Assembly (NCBI GenBank): GCA_947652115.1
Contig: OX393572.1
Location: 12,039,923 to 12,103,922, forward strand
Length of the DNA stretch: 64,000 nucleotides
DNA from: Blastomussa wellsi
Lineage: Eukaryota; Cnidaria; Anthozoa; Scleractinia; Plerogyridae
Direction: 5' to 3'
In this document: in pieces, positions 10,622-21,437 of the stretch
How positions within the stretch are numbered: the stretch's first letter is position 1
Layout: each line of letters starts with the position of its first letter
Notes under the pieces: model-generated
Databases searched by the model: none
The model's input: only the letters and a program-made list of their open reading frames with translations
What the model was told of the DNA's origin: nothing
Translations under genes and position numbers: made by a program

Positions 10622-11581
10622 TCATTCGACTTCTTCAGATTCTTGTAAACTTTTTCTTAAAAGCAACTCAATAAGTGCGACTCGAAACTCCCTTTTCCGT
10701 ACTGTGTAAATGACTGGATTAAGAACTGAATTCATAATCACTGGCAGGAGACCAAAATGACGAACTACAAATTTCACATCAGGTGAAAAGTATTCTTTAA
10801 AAAATTGTAAGTTAGCACTGAACACAACTATTGATGGCAAAACGAAACACAGAAAAATTGTCGCTATTATGATCGTAGTTAGTTTTAAGGCTTTCATTTC
10901 CTGTTTAAATTTTTCTCTGGCTTCCATGGAAACTTGTTGGGAAAGAATCTGCTTTTCATGTCGGTGGGCTTCATTGTAAACGAGAACTTGTAGCAAGACG
11001 ATTGAAGAAAAGGCTGCTGCTATGAGAGCAAATGCAGCGACCATTGAATACAATGCAACGAGAAGGAAAAAGGCTGCTGCCATCCACGCAATAGCGGAGG
11101 AAATCACGAGGCGAGCTTTAGTTACAACAATAGTGTGAATAAAGGTGTGTTTAATGGCAAGATATCGCTCCCCACTGATTAACACCAAGTGAAACACTGT
11201 TGCGCAGATGAATATGACAGAGGAAATTGTAAATGGCAATTCAATTTCACAAAATTCGTAAACGTCTTTAGATTGTAGAAGGATAATAGTCTTGGTTATG
11301 TGTAGGGGTTGTACAACAAGTCCAACCATGAGATCGGTGAGTGCCATACAAGCCAGTAGAATGTTAGGGTGTGTTTGAAGTCGTCGTTTGGTTTTCACGG
11401 CAATGGCGACGAAGGCGTTCAACAAAACCGTAACAGGACAGGAGGCTAAGCTGACAACAGCTGCTGTGACAAGCAAACCAAACGATGAATCAACAGGATG
11501 ATATTGTAGAGCAACGTTTTTTAAGACATTGCTTTTACAATCATTTGTACTCTCGTTCGATGTAGATTGAGAGAAATCCAT
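10622..11581 (-). CDS. Class A rhodopsin-like GPCR, copy 3 (short tail)
   Basis: A 319-residue single-exon receptor that starts MDFSQSTSN, aligned with the start of copy 2. It keeps MALTD in TM2, the Cys before TM3 (FCEIE), GERYLAIKH at the TM3 end, and NPVIYTVRKREFR in TM7. Loop 2 is very short and Cys-free, and TM6 has FVLP in place of CWxP. It is the most diverged of the three but has no break within the seven helices, so it probably encodes a working receptor. It ends QESEEVE then TGA, at the same alignment position as the stop in copy 1. Ligand and coupling cannot be inferred from the sequence. Confidence 0.88.
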   Translation of the reverse strand: MDFSQSTSNESTNDCKSNVLKNVALQYHPVDSSFGLLVTAAVVSLASCPVTVLLNAFVAIAVKTKRRLQTHPNILLACMALTDLMVGLVVQPLHITKTIILLQSKDVYEFCEIELPFTISSVIFICATVFHLVLISGERYLAIKHTFIHTIVVTKARLVISSAIAWMAAAFFLLVALYSMVAAFALIAAAFSSIVLLQVLVYNEAHRHEKQILSQQVSMEAREKFKQEMKALKLTTIIIATIFLCFVLPSIVVFSANLQFFKEYFSPDVKFVVRHFGLLPVIMNSVLNPVIYTVRKREFRVALIELLLRKSLQESEEVE

Positions 11582-12099
11582 TTTTCCTTGAAGAGACCAC
11601 GAGCGGACCGTTAATTTGTTTCGTGTTGAAAGCGTTTGGTTCGCACAAATTAAAATATCGTTCCTTTATCAACTGCTGTAGAATTGTTACTTTTGAGGGC
11701 ATGACTTCCGCTTACCTCTAGTAAAACAATACAAAAGTTTTTCACAAAAAGAGAGACTTGGTCAGATACATTATTTCTAAATTCGTTTGTCTTTTGTAAG
11801 CACTACCTCTATTATTTCGGGGCTACAGTTATTGTTCTTGTGACGTGTCATCAGTTGTTTCAGAACCAATTCTGAGTGGTAGCGTGCGACCCCTTGACCA
11901 GCTGGCAGATCACGTGACCTTTTAAGCTGTTCAAAAAAATATCCAAATGGTCGCGAGTATTGAAAGAATTTTATAGGATAGATTTGTTGCTGACATACCC
12001 AATGAACAACGTTTTATGAGATGTTTCTTACTTTGACAAAACAAAAATCCATCAGTTTTCTTCGGATTGAAAACTTGAAAAAAAAAAGGTAGAATTAAT

Positions 12100-13510
12100 G
12101 GGAAACTGGGCCAAAAGAAGAAGAATCCAAAAGCGTCCTTTAAAATCAAATAACATGAGATCGATAATTCGTACTATCATGTGAGTTCATAACTGCGAAA
12201 ATGAATGTTAATTACGACAGCTTAGAAAACTGAGTGGGAAGGGTCGAATTCATATATATATATATATATATATTTGCTGGGCTTCCTTCATTGTGACTGC
12301 TCCCGGCAGAGGTTGAAAAGAGCCGATGCCTTAAAACACTAAGAGCAGCCATTTTGATAAATGCACAATGTAAAGCTGTTTCTGAGCCCGCAGTGGCTTA
12401 TAGAAATCAGTCAAACTGAGCCAACAGAAATTATTTTTCCGAGGACGCAAGGCCATCAAATACATAATGCAGAAAAAACTGAGTTCAACATATTTAAGAC
12501 AATAATTTGTTTATTTAATCCAAATAGAGCGAGTTTCAATTGAGTGTCGGAAAACCAAAACGAAAGTAATTACAAGTACTGTAATTAGTTTGGCCAATCA
12601 CGAAGAACGCCGCAATCCAGTGAACCAATCAAAACTTGAAGTAATTACACGTAGCCGACACAAAGCGCGGGAATACGTGCACGAGCGAGTCACCATTAGT
12701 TTTGGTTTTACTCCTGATTGGTTGAAAAAGTGGCGCAAGATTTTTAACCAATCACTGAGCATAGTAATGACAAACCAAAACTGCTCTAAATATGAAAGCA
12801 ATAACTGGACCGCGATTGAAAGAGAAAAAAGTTAAGGGTATTTTTCGGCATGAGAAACAGAATTTTGAAAACAGCTGCGAAACTAACACCGTGGCAAGAG
12901 AAACTTTTCCTAAATAATAGCTCAATTGTTGTAAACACCTTCCATGTCTTGTCGTTCATTAAAAAAAAAAACAGGATAAAGGAAAACTTCGGTAGAGATT
13001 GAAATCAGCGTTCAATTCAGTTTTTAATTTAATTGCGCATCATAATAATCAGAAACTCATTAGGGTTAGTAGGGTTTCTGGGATAATTTAGTTTCGGACA
13101 TCTCTTTTCGGCGAATGGCGATATTTTTTGGCGGTGGAAAATCATTCGAACCTGCAACCGCAATCGTTTGTAATCGAATTGGCAGAAAAACCGAAACATT
13201 TCGAACTAAAAATTAGAATTGATTTAATTTCTTATAATGAGTTCTTTTAGAAAACCTTAAAATAACATCCATTCATTGCGCCAACAACGTAACGAAAAAC
13301 AACCAAATCAGATAACGTTTTGATGATCGTCAGTAAAAATTCTCGAAAGAAGGAAAGAAGCCATGAAGAATTTTTCGTTGCAGCGGAGTGATAATTTGAT
13401 CTCGAACATTCAAGAAAAACGAATACTGTTTCGTGGAACCAGCTGGATTTCGAGAAATTGGGAGTAAACAGCTGCAGTGTTTGACTGCGTAAAGCACTGA
13501 AATCAAACAA
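12100..13510. repeat. Upstream flank of GPCR unit 3 (diverged duplicated block)
   Basis: Scattered homology to 3140-4230 and 6780-7760 is seen: GGTGGAAAATCATT-like words, the CAACAACGTAACGAAAAACAACC stretch and the final GAGTAAACAGCTGCAG region. A TA microsatellite at 12248-12272 and an inserted segment near 12540-12840 with CCAATCA / TGATTGG words interrupt it. No coding frame is supported. Confidence 0.5.
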
Positions 13511-14125
13511 TTTCTCAGTGAGAAATAACTTTTGGTTTGAGTTTTCGGGAGGTTCCAGAAATCCGGATCAACCGAGAGAACAAGATCGGTACTGTTATGT
13601 TCAACAAGGTAATTTTGTTTGCATTGAAGCCTGGTTCACACTAGCGACATGCGTCTCGGGTTTGCATAACTGTCTCGAATTCTCCCAACCCCCCTCGTGT
13701 TTAGATGAGGCTATGTAGAACTATGTAAGCACGGTAAAAGTCCTCTATAACTTTTAAAAATATCTGCATTTTTACACCGCTAAACATAATGACATAACGA
13801 CCCTCTTATGTCGTTACGTCGCCAGTGAAGTTTAGGCTCCTACTCAACAGAACAATTTTAGCATAAATATGAATATAAAGAGGGTCCAAGAGCATATGGT
13901 CAAGTCATAATCTAAAATCAAGGACTTTGTAAAACGAGCCCGCGCTAATTTACTCAGCGGCGCCAAATCATGGCTCCCGTTCCACGCGTGTGACTCGCGC
14001 TCCAATTGTGTCGCTAGATGTCATATGGCAGCTATTGGTTATGGAATTTAAAGATAGCTAATTTTTTTCGAGACCTTTTGCAGCATTTTTGAGTCTTTGA
14101 TCGCCTTCGCAAATTAATCATTTAA
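13511..14125. other. Spacer between GPCR array and receptor-like gene
   Basis: No gene seen. The words CTGGTTCACACTAGCGAC near 13632 resemble ends of small foldback elements elsewhere in the window, but a partner end was not located with confidence. Confidence 0.3.
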
Positions 14126-17100
14126 ATGAGTGGTTTGTTGATTTGCATTGTTTCACTAATGTTTTTGTTGACATTCCTGGGCAGTTCATGAGCCTTATCG
14201 TCAATGACGAGATTAGACAGCTTCGAAAAAGAGGCAGTTCTTATCAAAAATTCTTGCAAAACATTGGCCAACATCTCTGAGGTCATACTTTGTTATACAA
14301 ACTACGAAACATCAAGGTACTCATTTTAATTTGCTGTCCGGGGCTCAGCTAAGGTGGCAAGATTTATCTTCGTCCGTCTAGTTTCTTTGCAAGTGGGATT
14401 TATGGGTAAAATTCATGAGGCACAGCTAAGTGACTGAATCAACAACAGTAAGGTCAGAGAATATTTCATTTTTGGGGCTTTACTAGAAACATCGAGAACA
14501 AATTCCATGGAGAAGGGAAGTGGAGTGAAAACTGTTACGAAACTACGACCAAGCCCAACTACAGGAAATACACGCTGCACCCAAGAAAGAGCAACCCATG
14601 TCCCACGACAGCAAACAAGCGATGTACGTCGAATAACGCATACAAACGCGTTGTTTCTTACAAAAGATACAACATTGGAGTCGTCGGCAGCTATTTACCA
14701 AACAAGCTCGATCAAAACTGGGTGCAATAACGGAACTGTTCCATTCAGAAAGCTGATCTCTTCGCCTGAAAGAATTATTAAAGTATCTTCATTTTACGAT
14801 ACGAAGCCAACAGCAACATGTGCTGAAACAAATCTGTGTTCTTCATCAACAGTTTCTCAAGCAACGACACAAGAATCAACAGCACAGCATAGACAAGGTA
14901 TGATCTCAAAACATCGCTATGCAAATTTAGTACACGTATATTTATACTGTTTACTTATTGAAACAAGATTCTTTTAAAAGTACATCAGCTCGTCAAACAA
15001 CAGAAAGAATTGCTGCAATTTTATTCTCCTCAGGTCATGTCAGGTATTCTTGAAATCTTAGCTTCGCTCTAGGTCTGATTTCGATTCATACAAACCGAAG
15101 TACAGAGGACTTTAATTTCAAAGTTGCAAATTATTTCAGCGACCGAATTCACAGGGGTTAGAATAGGTCTGAGAGTATCGTCGTGTCGGAAACAATTTTA
15201 CTTAATTAAACCGTATTAGGAAGAAGAGAACATATGTTAAAGCAATTAGCTGACACAGTTTATCTGATATTGTAATTGTTTTCGATTTCACTCAACAAAA
15301 TATGTCTCACCAACAGCCCATTACACCTTTTACAGGACACCTACGATCTACTTGTGTGGTAATCCTGTGTGTTCTTCATTGGACAGCCTCGGAAGCGGAG
15401 TCGTAAGAGCGCTCTAGTGAAAATCGAACATTGGAGTCGTAAGCGAACACAACGGAATCGGAGTAGAAAGAATCAGAACTTTTAATTCAGAACTTTCAAT
15501 TCCGGTTCTACTTATGACTCGCTTACGATCTGGTGGAAACTGGATTGTCGACACAGTTTATCTGATATTGTAATTGTTTTCGATTTCACTCAACAAAATA
15601 TGTCTCACCAACAGCCCATTACACCTTTTACAGGACACCTACGATCTACTTGTGTGGTAATCCTGTGTGTTCTTCATTGGACAGCCTCGGAAGCGGAGTC
15701 GTAAGAGCGCTCTAGTGAAAATCGAACATTGGAGTCGTAAGCGAACACGACGGAATCGGAGTAGAAAGAATCAGAACTTTTAATTCAGAACTTTCAATTC
15801 CGGTTCTACTTATGACTCGCTTACGATCTGGTGGAAACTGGATTGTCGGAGTCGCACACAGAAGCGGAAGAATATAAAACTCCAATCACATTGCAAGTTT
15901 CAGGCACTTCCTTTCTGCTTGCATGCGACTCCGACAATTAATCTAGCTTTCACTAGATCGTAAGCGACGGAGTCATAACCGGAACTCTACTTACGACTCC
16001 GTCGATTTGATTTTCACTAGATCATAACGTTTGCGAGTCCGCTTATGACTCCTGACTCCGACTCCGTCGCAAGTGAAAACCAGGCGTTAGCGTGAAAATG
16101 GCTGCGCAATGCTCGTCCGAAATTTACGCGTTGTCATTTTCCCACCAGTATTTTCTCTTTTGTCGCTGAACGATCAGGGATCGGGATCTTTTACTGTTCC
16201 CTCTCATCTTCAAGATCGATACTCTTGAGAATTCTTGCTTTCAAAGTTTCAAATATTCATTGTGGTGTGTTCTTGGGCAAGACACTTCTCTCACAGTGCA
16301 TCTCTCGGCAAATTGTTGTGGCAAGCTGATAGAATGCTGGGGAGTAACCAGCGATGGATCTAGCTGCATCCCATCCAGGGGGAGTAGAAATACCCCTAGT
16401 CGTTACATGCTACAAAAAGAAAACAGCTATGAACCAGAAAGCTTTATTATCCTGTAATCCTTATTAGCCTGTCGACGGCTGGTTGTTTAGCAGGGCGAAA
16501 AATAAACCGCACTTGTTAAAGCACTTTGGGCTTTGTTTGAATGAGGGGTGTATTCACAGAGATCTTTCAAATGATACACTGTTTCACTTATGTATCTTGC
16601 ATTGCTCTTATAAATTAATCTCAATAATGGGGAATGAGTGCGTTGCCTTGGTGGGGCTCCGTTAGTCTGAAGTGTCAGATGTCTTCTCGCCCTAATCCCC
16701 TGAGGCGCGGGCGAGAAGTCTAAACTGATAGCTTTCAAAGCTATCGGAAAGCCTTTGCCTTTGTGGCTTTCTTACAGTTCATACAAAACTAAATTTTTGC
16801 ACATTGAACGTTTCACATGTACATATTTAAAGCTGATTAAAGTTACACTTTTATAATATTGCAACTATAAAATTTAGAAAATAACAAAAAAGCACTAAGG
16901 CTTACCCGTGAGTAATACAATGTGTTTCATGTTCAGCCACAGCAATAACACTTTGTTGGTAAACTAGAACATTAGCCAGCATTGCTTCAGTATAGTCACG
17001 AATACGTTTATTTCACCCTTTACTATTTGCTGGAAATTGGCCTCCACCGATAAAGATCCTTGATCAAAGACACCAAAGGAGAAATCACCAGTACGATAGC

Positions 17101-18283
17101 AGTGCGAATTTTCCATTCTCTTCGAGACATCTCTTCCACAACAAAAGGTGCGAGCTTTAGAGACTTGCCAAAGCCAGTAGGAATGTTTGCAAAGACATCC
17201 TTTCCAGAAAAAAAAACCGAAAAGAGCCTGCTTTCGTTGCTCATACAACTCAGTTAAACCGAACTTCGGCAAAACCGCACTCTGTAAAGGTAACTAGATC
17301 TCAACATACCCATAAAATAGATTCCTAGGTTAAACAAAATTAGTGCATGACTATTAAACTTCTTATCAATTTGTTCACGTCTTGCAGGGGGGTTATCAAG
17401 CGAGCTCTTGGCTGGAGGAGTGGCCGGGGGATTGACACTTTTGATCTTGATTGGTTTACTTTTGTTGACGGCGATTTTGAAACGGTAAGAGTCCCGAGTT
17501 CTTGACTGGCCGCGCCCGCGATAGAAGAGTTGCTTAGCGACATTACGTCACAACGTTCGGAATGTGCTGCTTTTTCAAGAGCTCCTCCTGGAAACGAAGA
17601 AAGTTTTTTCCTTTCCACGCTCTCCCGCGTAATTTGCAGTGGAAGAAAATTTTATTTCCGAGAACAAGAAAATCTGTTCATTTTCAGAATCAGTTAGCTT
17701 TAGTAGATGTTTACCTGTTTGAGTTCAAAGAATACAATATTTAGAAACACTGCCTCTGCAGACATTTTCAAGGTGGCGCATCAAGTTTAATGATAGTTTG
17801 TCATTGAACGGTTGCAGCGCATCTCGTAACAATTCTTCCTTTTTTCCAATCATATCAAGGAGCGGCAATAGAACCTTTATATATATAACTTCTTTACTAT
17901 ACTTTAAAAACCGGGTTTTCAACGGAGAACATACCTTACGCATTGCGTTCATTGATAAGTAGCTTTCTCACGTCAGCCTTTTAAACTCTTATTTTCATTT
18001 CAGCCGAAAAACAGACGGCGGCCTTGTCCTCACCCAAAGCAATACAGAAACCTCCTTCGATAACTTGGGATCCAATGGAGGCCGAAAAATCTCTGAATAC
18101 ATGGATTTGACCGAATTGGAACTTGTGCGAGTCAAAGTAAGCAACACAATGAAACGGAAAATATCAACATTCACCAAAGAAGATCAGAAAACTCACCGAG
18201 TGTCCTGTGGCCGTCTCGAGTTAGTTGAGGTTCCTGCGAATACAGACATTGATTATGACGTGTTATTGACAACTTGGGTTTAA
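14126..18283 (+). CDS. Spliced single-pass membrane protein with two ITIM-like motifs
   Basis: Model: exons 14126-14183 (tentative), 14487-14897, 17388-17484 and 18004-18283; 281 residues. Exon 1 encodes MSGLLICIVSLMFLLTFLG, a typical signal peptide, but its donor (A|GTTCAT) is weak. Exon 2 is a Ser/Thr-rich ectodomain with a strong donor (AAG|GTATGA, one base left over). Exon 3 needs exactly one base, encodes the helix GGLTLLILIGLLLLTAIL, and ends at CG|GTAAGA with two bases left. Exon 4 needs one base and opens with a basic stop-transfer run (KRRK). The cytoplasmic tail holds SEYMDL (Tyr221) and IDYDVL (Tyr273), both fitting the ITIM pattern [SIVL]xYxx[LIV]. It ends in TTWV, a class I PDZ-ligand form. 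No family was recognised. Exons 2-4 are better supported than exon 1. Confidence 0.55.
15253..15848. repeat. 298-bp direct tandem duplication
   Basis: 15253-15550 and 15551-15848 are identical except for one base seen (GAACACAACGG versus GAACACGACGG). The unit contains GGAGTCGTAAG / CTTACGACTCC inverted words belonging to the foldback sequence that continues to about 16090. It is either a very recent duplication or an assembly artefact, lying in the large intron of the membrane-protein gene. Confidence 0.9.
15849..16090. mobile_element. Foldback (MITE-like) sequence with GACTCCGTCG motifs
   Basis: Repeated inverted words (ACTAGATCGTAAGC, GACGGAGTC, GACTCCGTCG, TTTTCACTAGATC) form a complex palindromic region ending in GTGAAAACCAGGCG. 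No coding frame. It appears related to the repeated motif inside the 298-bp unit to the left. Confidence 0.55.
16259..16418 (+). repeat. SINE-like repeat, copy B
   Basis: Matches 4395-4575: TTCTTGGGCAAGACACTT, AACCAGCGATGGATCTAGC, and CATCCAGGGGGAGTAGAAAT. Truncated relative to the copy at 43385. Confidence 0.6.
16964..17272 (-). pseudogene. Broken RecQ-type helicase fragment
   Basis: On the minus strand FGLTELYEQRKQALF, like the Q-motif region of RecQ helicases, is in one frame. GKDVFANIPTGFGKSL (Walker A, motif I) and VISPLVSLIKDL (motif Ia region) follow in the next frame. The switch falls in a run of nine A/T near 17212, a homopolymer indel. Only about 95 codons are present; motifs II (DEAH) to VI are absent. 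It lies antisense in an intron of the membrane-protein gene. It is best read as a relic of a duplicated or transposed helicase gene. Confidence 0.7.
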
Positions 18284-20764
18284 CAAAACCCCATACGACT
18301 CGCTCAGCAGTATCTTCTTTCGTGTTCAACAACATAACAGACCCTTTCATCTTTCCTTATTTTTCACGTTTAGATATTGGCCAGACCGAGTGAAATCGGG
18401 ACGTTTTAGGGTGCAACTCCCAGCATAGTACTGGAACATGGAAATTTCCCAACTTTGCAAAGCTAATACTTTGTGATTTCACAACAGACGACTCACAAAC
18501 TTGCCTATTTTGGGGCACACGTTTTAGCAGCAGTGGACAGATTTTTGCTACATGCCGAGTATACAAACGGAAGAAAACGTTAGGGTATTTTTGCGCTGTT
18601 ATGATTAATGGCCGTTTTTAGCATGAACTTCCTAAAGACTCTTAAACACTTGGTCGTGTTGGGCAAGCTATGACTCAGCTATACGTTTTTCTCACTTAAA
18701 AGCTTCAACGAAATGCTTCAGGTAGTGGTTTTATAAACAATTGTGGTAAAACTCTTACGCGAGCGGAGTCGAGTTGCCATTTTGCCGGAATATGGCAAAA
18801 AAGTCGAACCAAGAGTTTGTTAATACATGTTAATAGTACTTGATTGGAACGTGGTGCCTTGTGTTGTTTAGCTGCATTTGACCACTTTCAAAAGTGTTGT
18901 ACGAGGCATTTTTTCCTGCAGCTTGGAAGAGTATTGAAACGCACCTTCTGAATATATAATATATAGATTTAGGCAAGCCTAAAAGCGGAGCTCCCCAATT
19001 ATTATTTTTTTAAATAATACTGTGCTTCCATTTTGCAAAATGAAGCAGTTTGTTTGTTTTGTTTATTCATTTAATTTCTCGAAGATATTAGCAATTTTGC
19101 TATTTTAAATTCGAGTAGAAATAAAGGTTATTGTATTTGTTGTATTGCATTGACCTATATTGTATTTCGCAGCGGCAGCTAAATGATGCATTTGACAGTT
19201 TGGGAGGTTTCGCAATGCATACAACAAAAACAGGTCATGCAGTGTCAATAAATCAGTACCAATAAGAAGATACTATAAGTATAAGGATGTATTTTTGTAT
19301 CTAAATATGTGAATTATTTCTCACCTCAAACAAGGTTTCCGCCTGTTTTCTCTTGCTCTCTCTCGCTCTCTTTCACGTTGCAGCTCGCTAAATCTTGTCT
19401 CCTCGAAGATGAATTTATTCTACTCCCGTTTGCCGACATTGACATAACAAGAGATAAGGGTACTAAGTTTTTTCCAAAGTTTTTTGAACTTCAAGAAATA
19501 ACTGAATAAATTCGTTGACTCTACTGTCGTTTTAGAAATTTGTAAAAGAACTCAACGCTTCGCTTTCCATTACGAATGGATTTCCCGCCAAAAAACGCGG
19601 GTTGCCACAAAACTCGTTTCCAGGGCTAATCCATGCGTACGCGCAGTACGTACGGTCGTACGGACGGCAAGTCACGTGATATCAATAACCACAATTTTTC
19701 AGCTCGATGGGTTAACCAAAAATTCTAAGCTATGGGGCTCTGCTCGCACACGCCTGGAGATTGGCTCATTTTAACAAGATTGCAGCGTTGCTAGCTGCAC
19801 TTGACATACGCCAAATACCACACCTAGCAACTTGCTTGTTGCGAAAAGTAGAGTTCTTGCAACTCGCAACACATTTTGTTGCATTGAGGGGGGAGTGGCA
19901 AAGAACAGCGCAAGAAAATCGGTCGCGTTCAAGTGTAAAATGGCACATATTTTTATTGAGTATTACATTTTTACCCACTCTGACCATGTGTACTCCGTCT
20001 GGTGTCAAGTTGTTGTCAGTGCCATTTCTTTTTGTTCACACCACCCTCACACCCCCTCCCTTCGCTAGCCTCCAAAAAAATATTCATACCCACCCCAAGT
20101 AAGGTCCTCGGAAATTTTGAGGGGGAGGGGCTCAATAGCAAAAGGGAAGTATAAGATTGAACTGAAATAATTTTCCAGTTGTTTGTGAGCAGGGGGGGGG
20201 GGGGGGGTTATACCAAAAAAAACATTCCATGGGAGGGGTATGGATACTTCCAAATAATTGTAACTAATTGCTATTAACGGTAATAATAATAAATTCACTG
20301 GAACAGTAGCACATGCATTGAATTATATACTTATAATATTCAATTTAGTTATTAAATAATGTAAACACTTGTTCAGTTGCCATCATCCCTTTGTGTTGCG
20401 ATAAATTGTCATTTCTATTGAATCTGGGACATAACAAGACCTGATGAATGGAACAGTTCTTAGATGGTGAAATAATTATAATTCTATCATCATATAGGCT
20501 AGTGATTCAATTTTCAACAATCCAATTGTAAAATTGCATGCTTTTGAGACAACATTCATACCTTTCCCATGGAGAATCATTGGAAATTCCTTGTTGTAGG
20601 AGGTAATGAACCTAAATTGGAATTTCCAGGAAAAAATATGTTCAAACCAGAAATCTGGAACAAGACATTTTACAGCCCTGCCTACTATCTGTATAGTAAC
20701 TAGCCTGCCTGAGTAAGACTTGAAAGTCTGTGAAAGCATCTGCAGGAAAATAAAAGAAAACAGG
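18284..20764. other. Intergenic stretch, no gene seen
   Basis: No exon with family motifs or paired splice sites. A run of about 17 G occurs near 20192-20208. A worn interspersed repeat is likely at 19760-20010. Confidence 0.35.
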
Positions 20765-20928
20765 CTCATCCTCGGTGTAAAAACCTGTGAAACTCACCAG
20801 TAACATAAAACAAAGAACGAACAAGACAACAAAGAACCTCCAAACAATACAAAAACTGAAAAACAATAGCTCAAAAACAAAGAAAAAAGTCACAGGTTTT
20901 TACACCAAGGTAAACCCAGAAAATACCG
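20765..20928. mobile_element. Short terminal-inverted-repeat element, copy 1
   Basis: Inverted ends GGTGTAAAAACCTGT and ACAGGTTTTTACACC enclose an A-rich core (ACATAAAACAAAGAACGA, AACAATAGCTCAAAAACAAAG). A second copy is at 43621-43765 with the same core. Non-coding, MITE-like. Confidence 0.7.
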
Positions 20929-21284
20929 TAATTGCCTCGCAAATGTACAAGACAATTTGAATTCTAAAATCGAATTTGATGGATGATCATATTTCACTTG
21001 CTGCGCTCACTCGTGAAATATCTTCCAACACTCGAAGACAAAGTTTGTATCTCTGTGTGGCCATGTACCATCCTCTATATATTTTGCAGTCATTTGCGAG
21101 GCTGGCCTTTGTCTGCACAAAGCAAAATGATAAATATAGTGATTATTTTTTTAAATATGATTTAAAATGGCATGATTATAGTTTAAGTCAATCAGCATGG
21201 CCCAAAAATTCTGCATTTTTGGTACCACAGGCATTTGGTATAATTAACAATTAGCCCGAAAGGGCTACGGGTCATATGTAAGTT

Positions 21285-21402
21285 GTGGTTCAATATTATC
21301 CTTGGTTTAAATTTATTTTCCTTTGTTTCAAACTCTTTATCATACATTACCATCAAAGGAAATAAAATTTAAACCAAGGATAAAACTGAACCACAACATA
21401 CA
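21285..21402. repeat. Foldback just 3' of the phosphatase gene
   Basis: Left arm GTTGTGGTTCAATATTATCC and TTGGTTTAAATTTATTTTCC pairs with right arm AAATAAAATTTAAACCAAGG and AAACTGAACCACAAC. Because it lies downstream of the minus-strand stop at 21438, a hairpin would form in the 3' UTR if transcribed. Flanking ATGTA words could be a target duplication. Confidence 0.7.
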
Positions 21403-21437
21403 TGTATACAATTTCAGAGTTTCTCTGTAAATGGCCT

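Noticed and set aside
17725..17952. 75-codon minus-strand frame with helical-looking sequence (KKEELLRDALQPF)
   Set aside because: Coding-like composition, but no acceptor/donor pair could be fitted and no family recognised; it overlaps the intron between the membrane exon and last exon of the plus-strand gene.
19760..20102. Overlapping 80-113 codon frames on both strands
   Set aside because: Look like translation of an interspersed repeat; no start or splice context.
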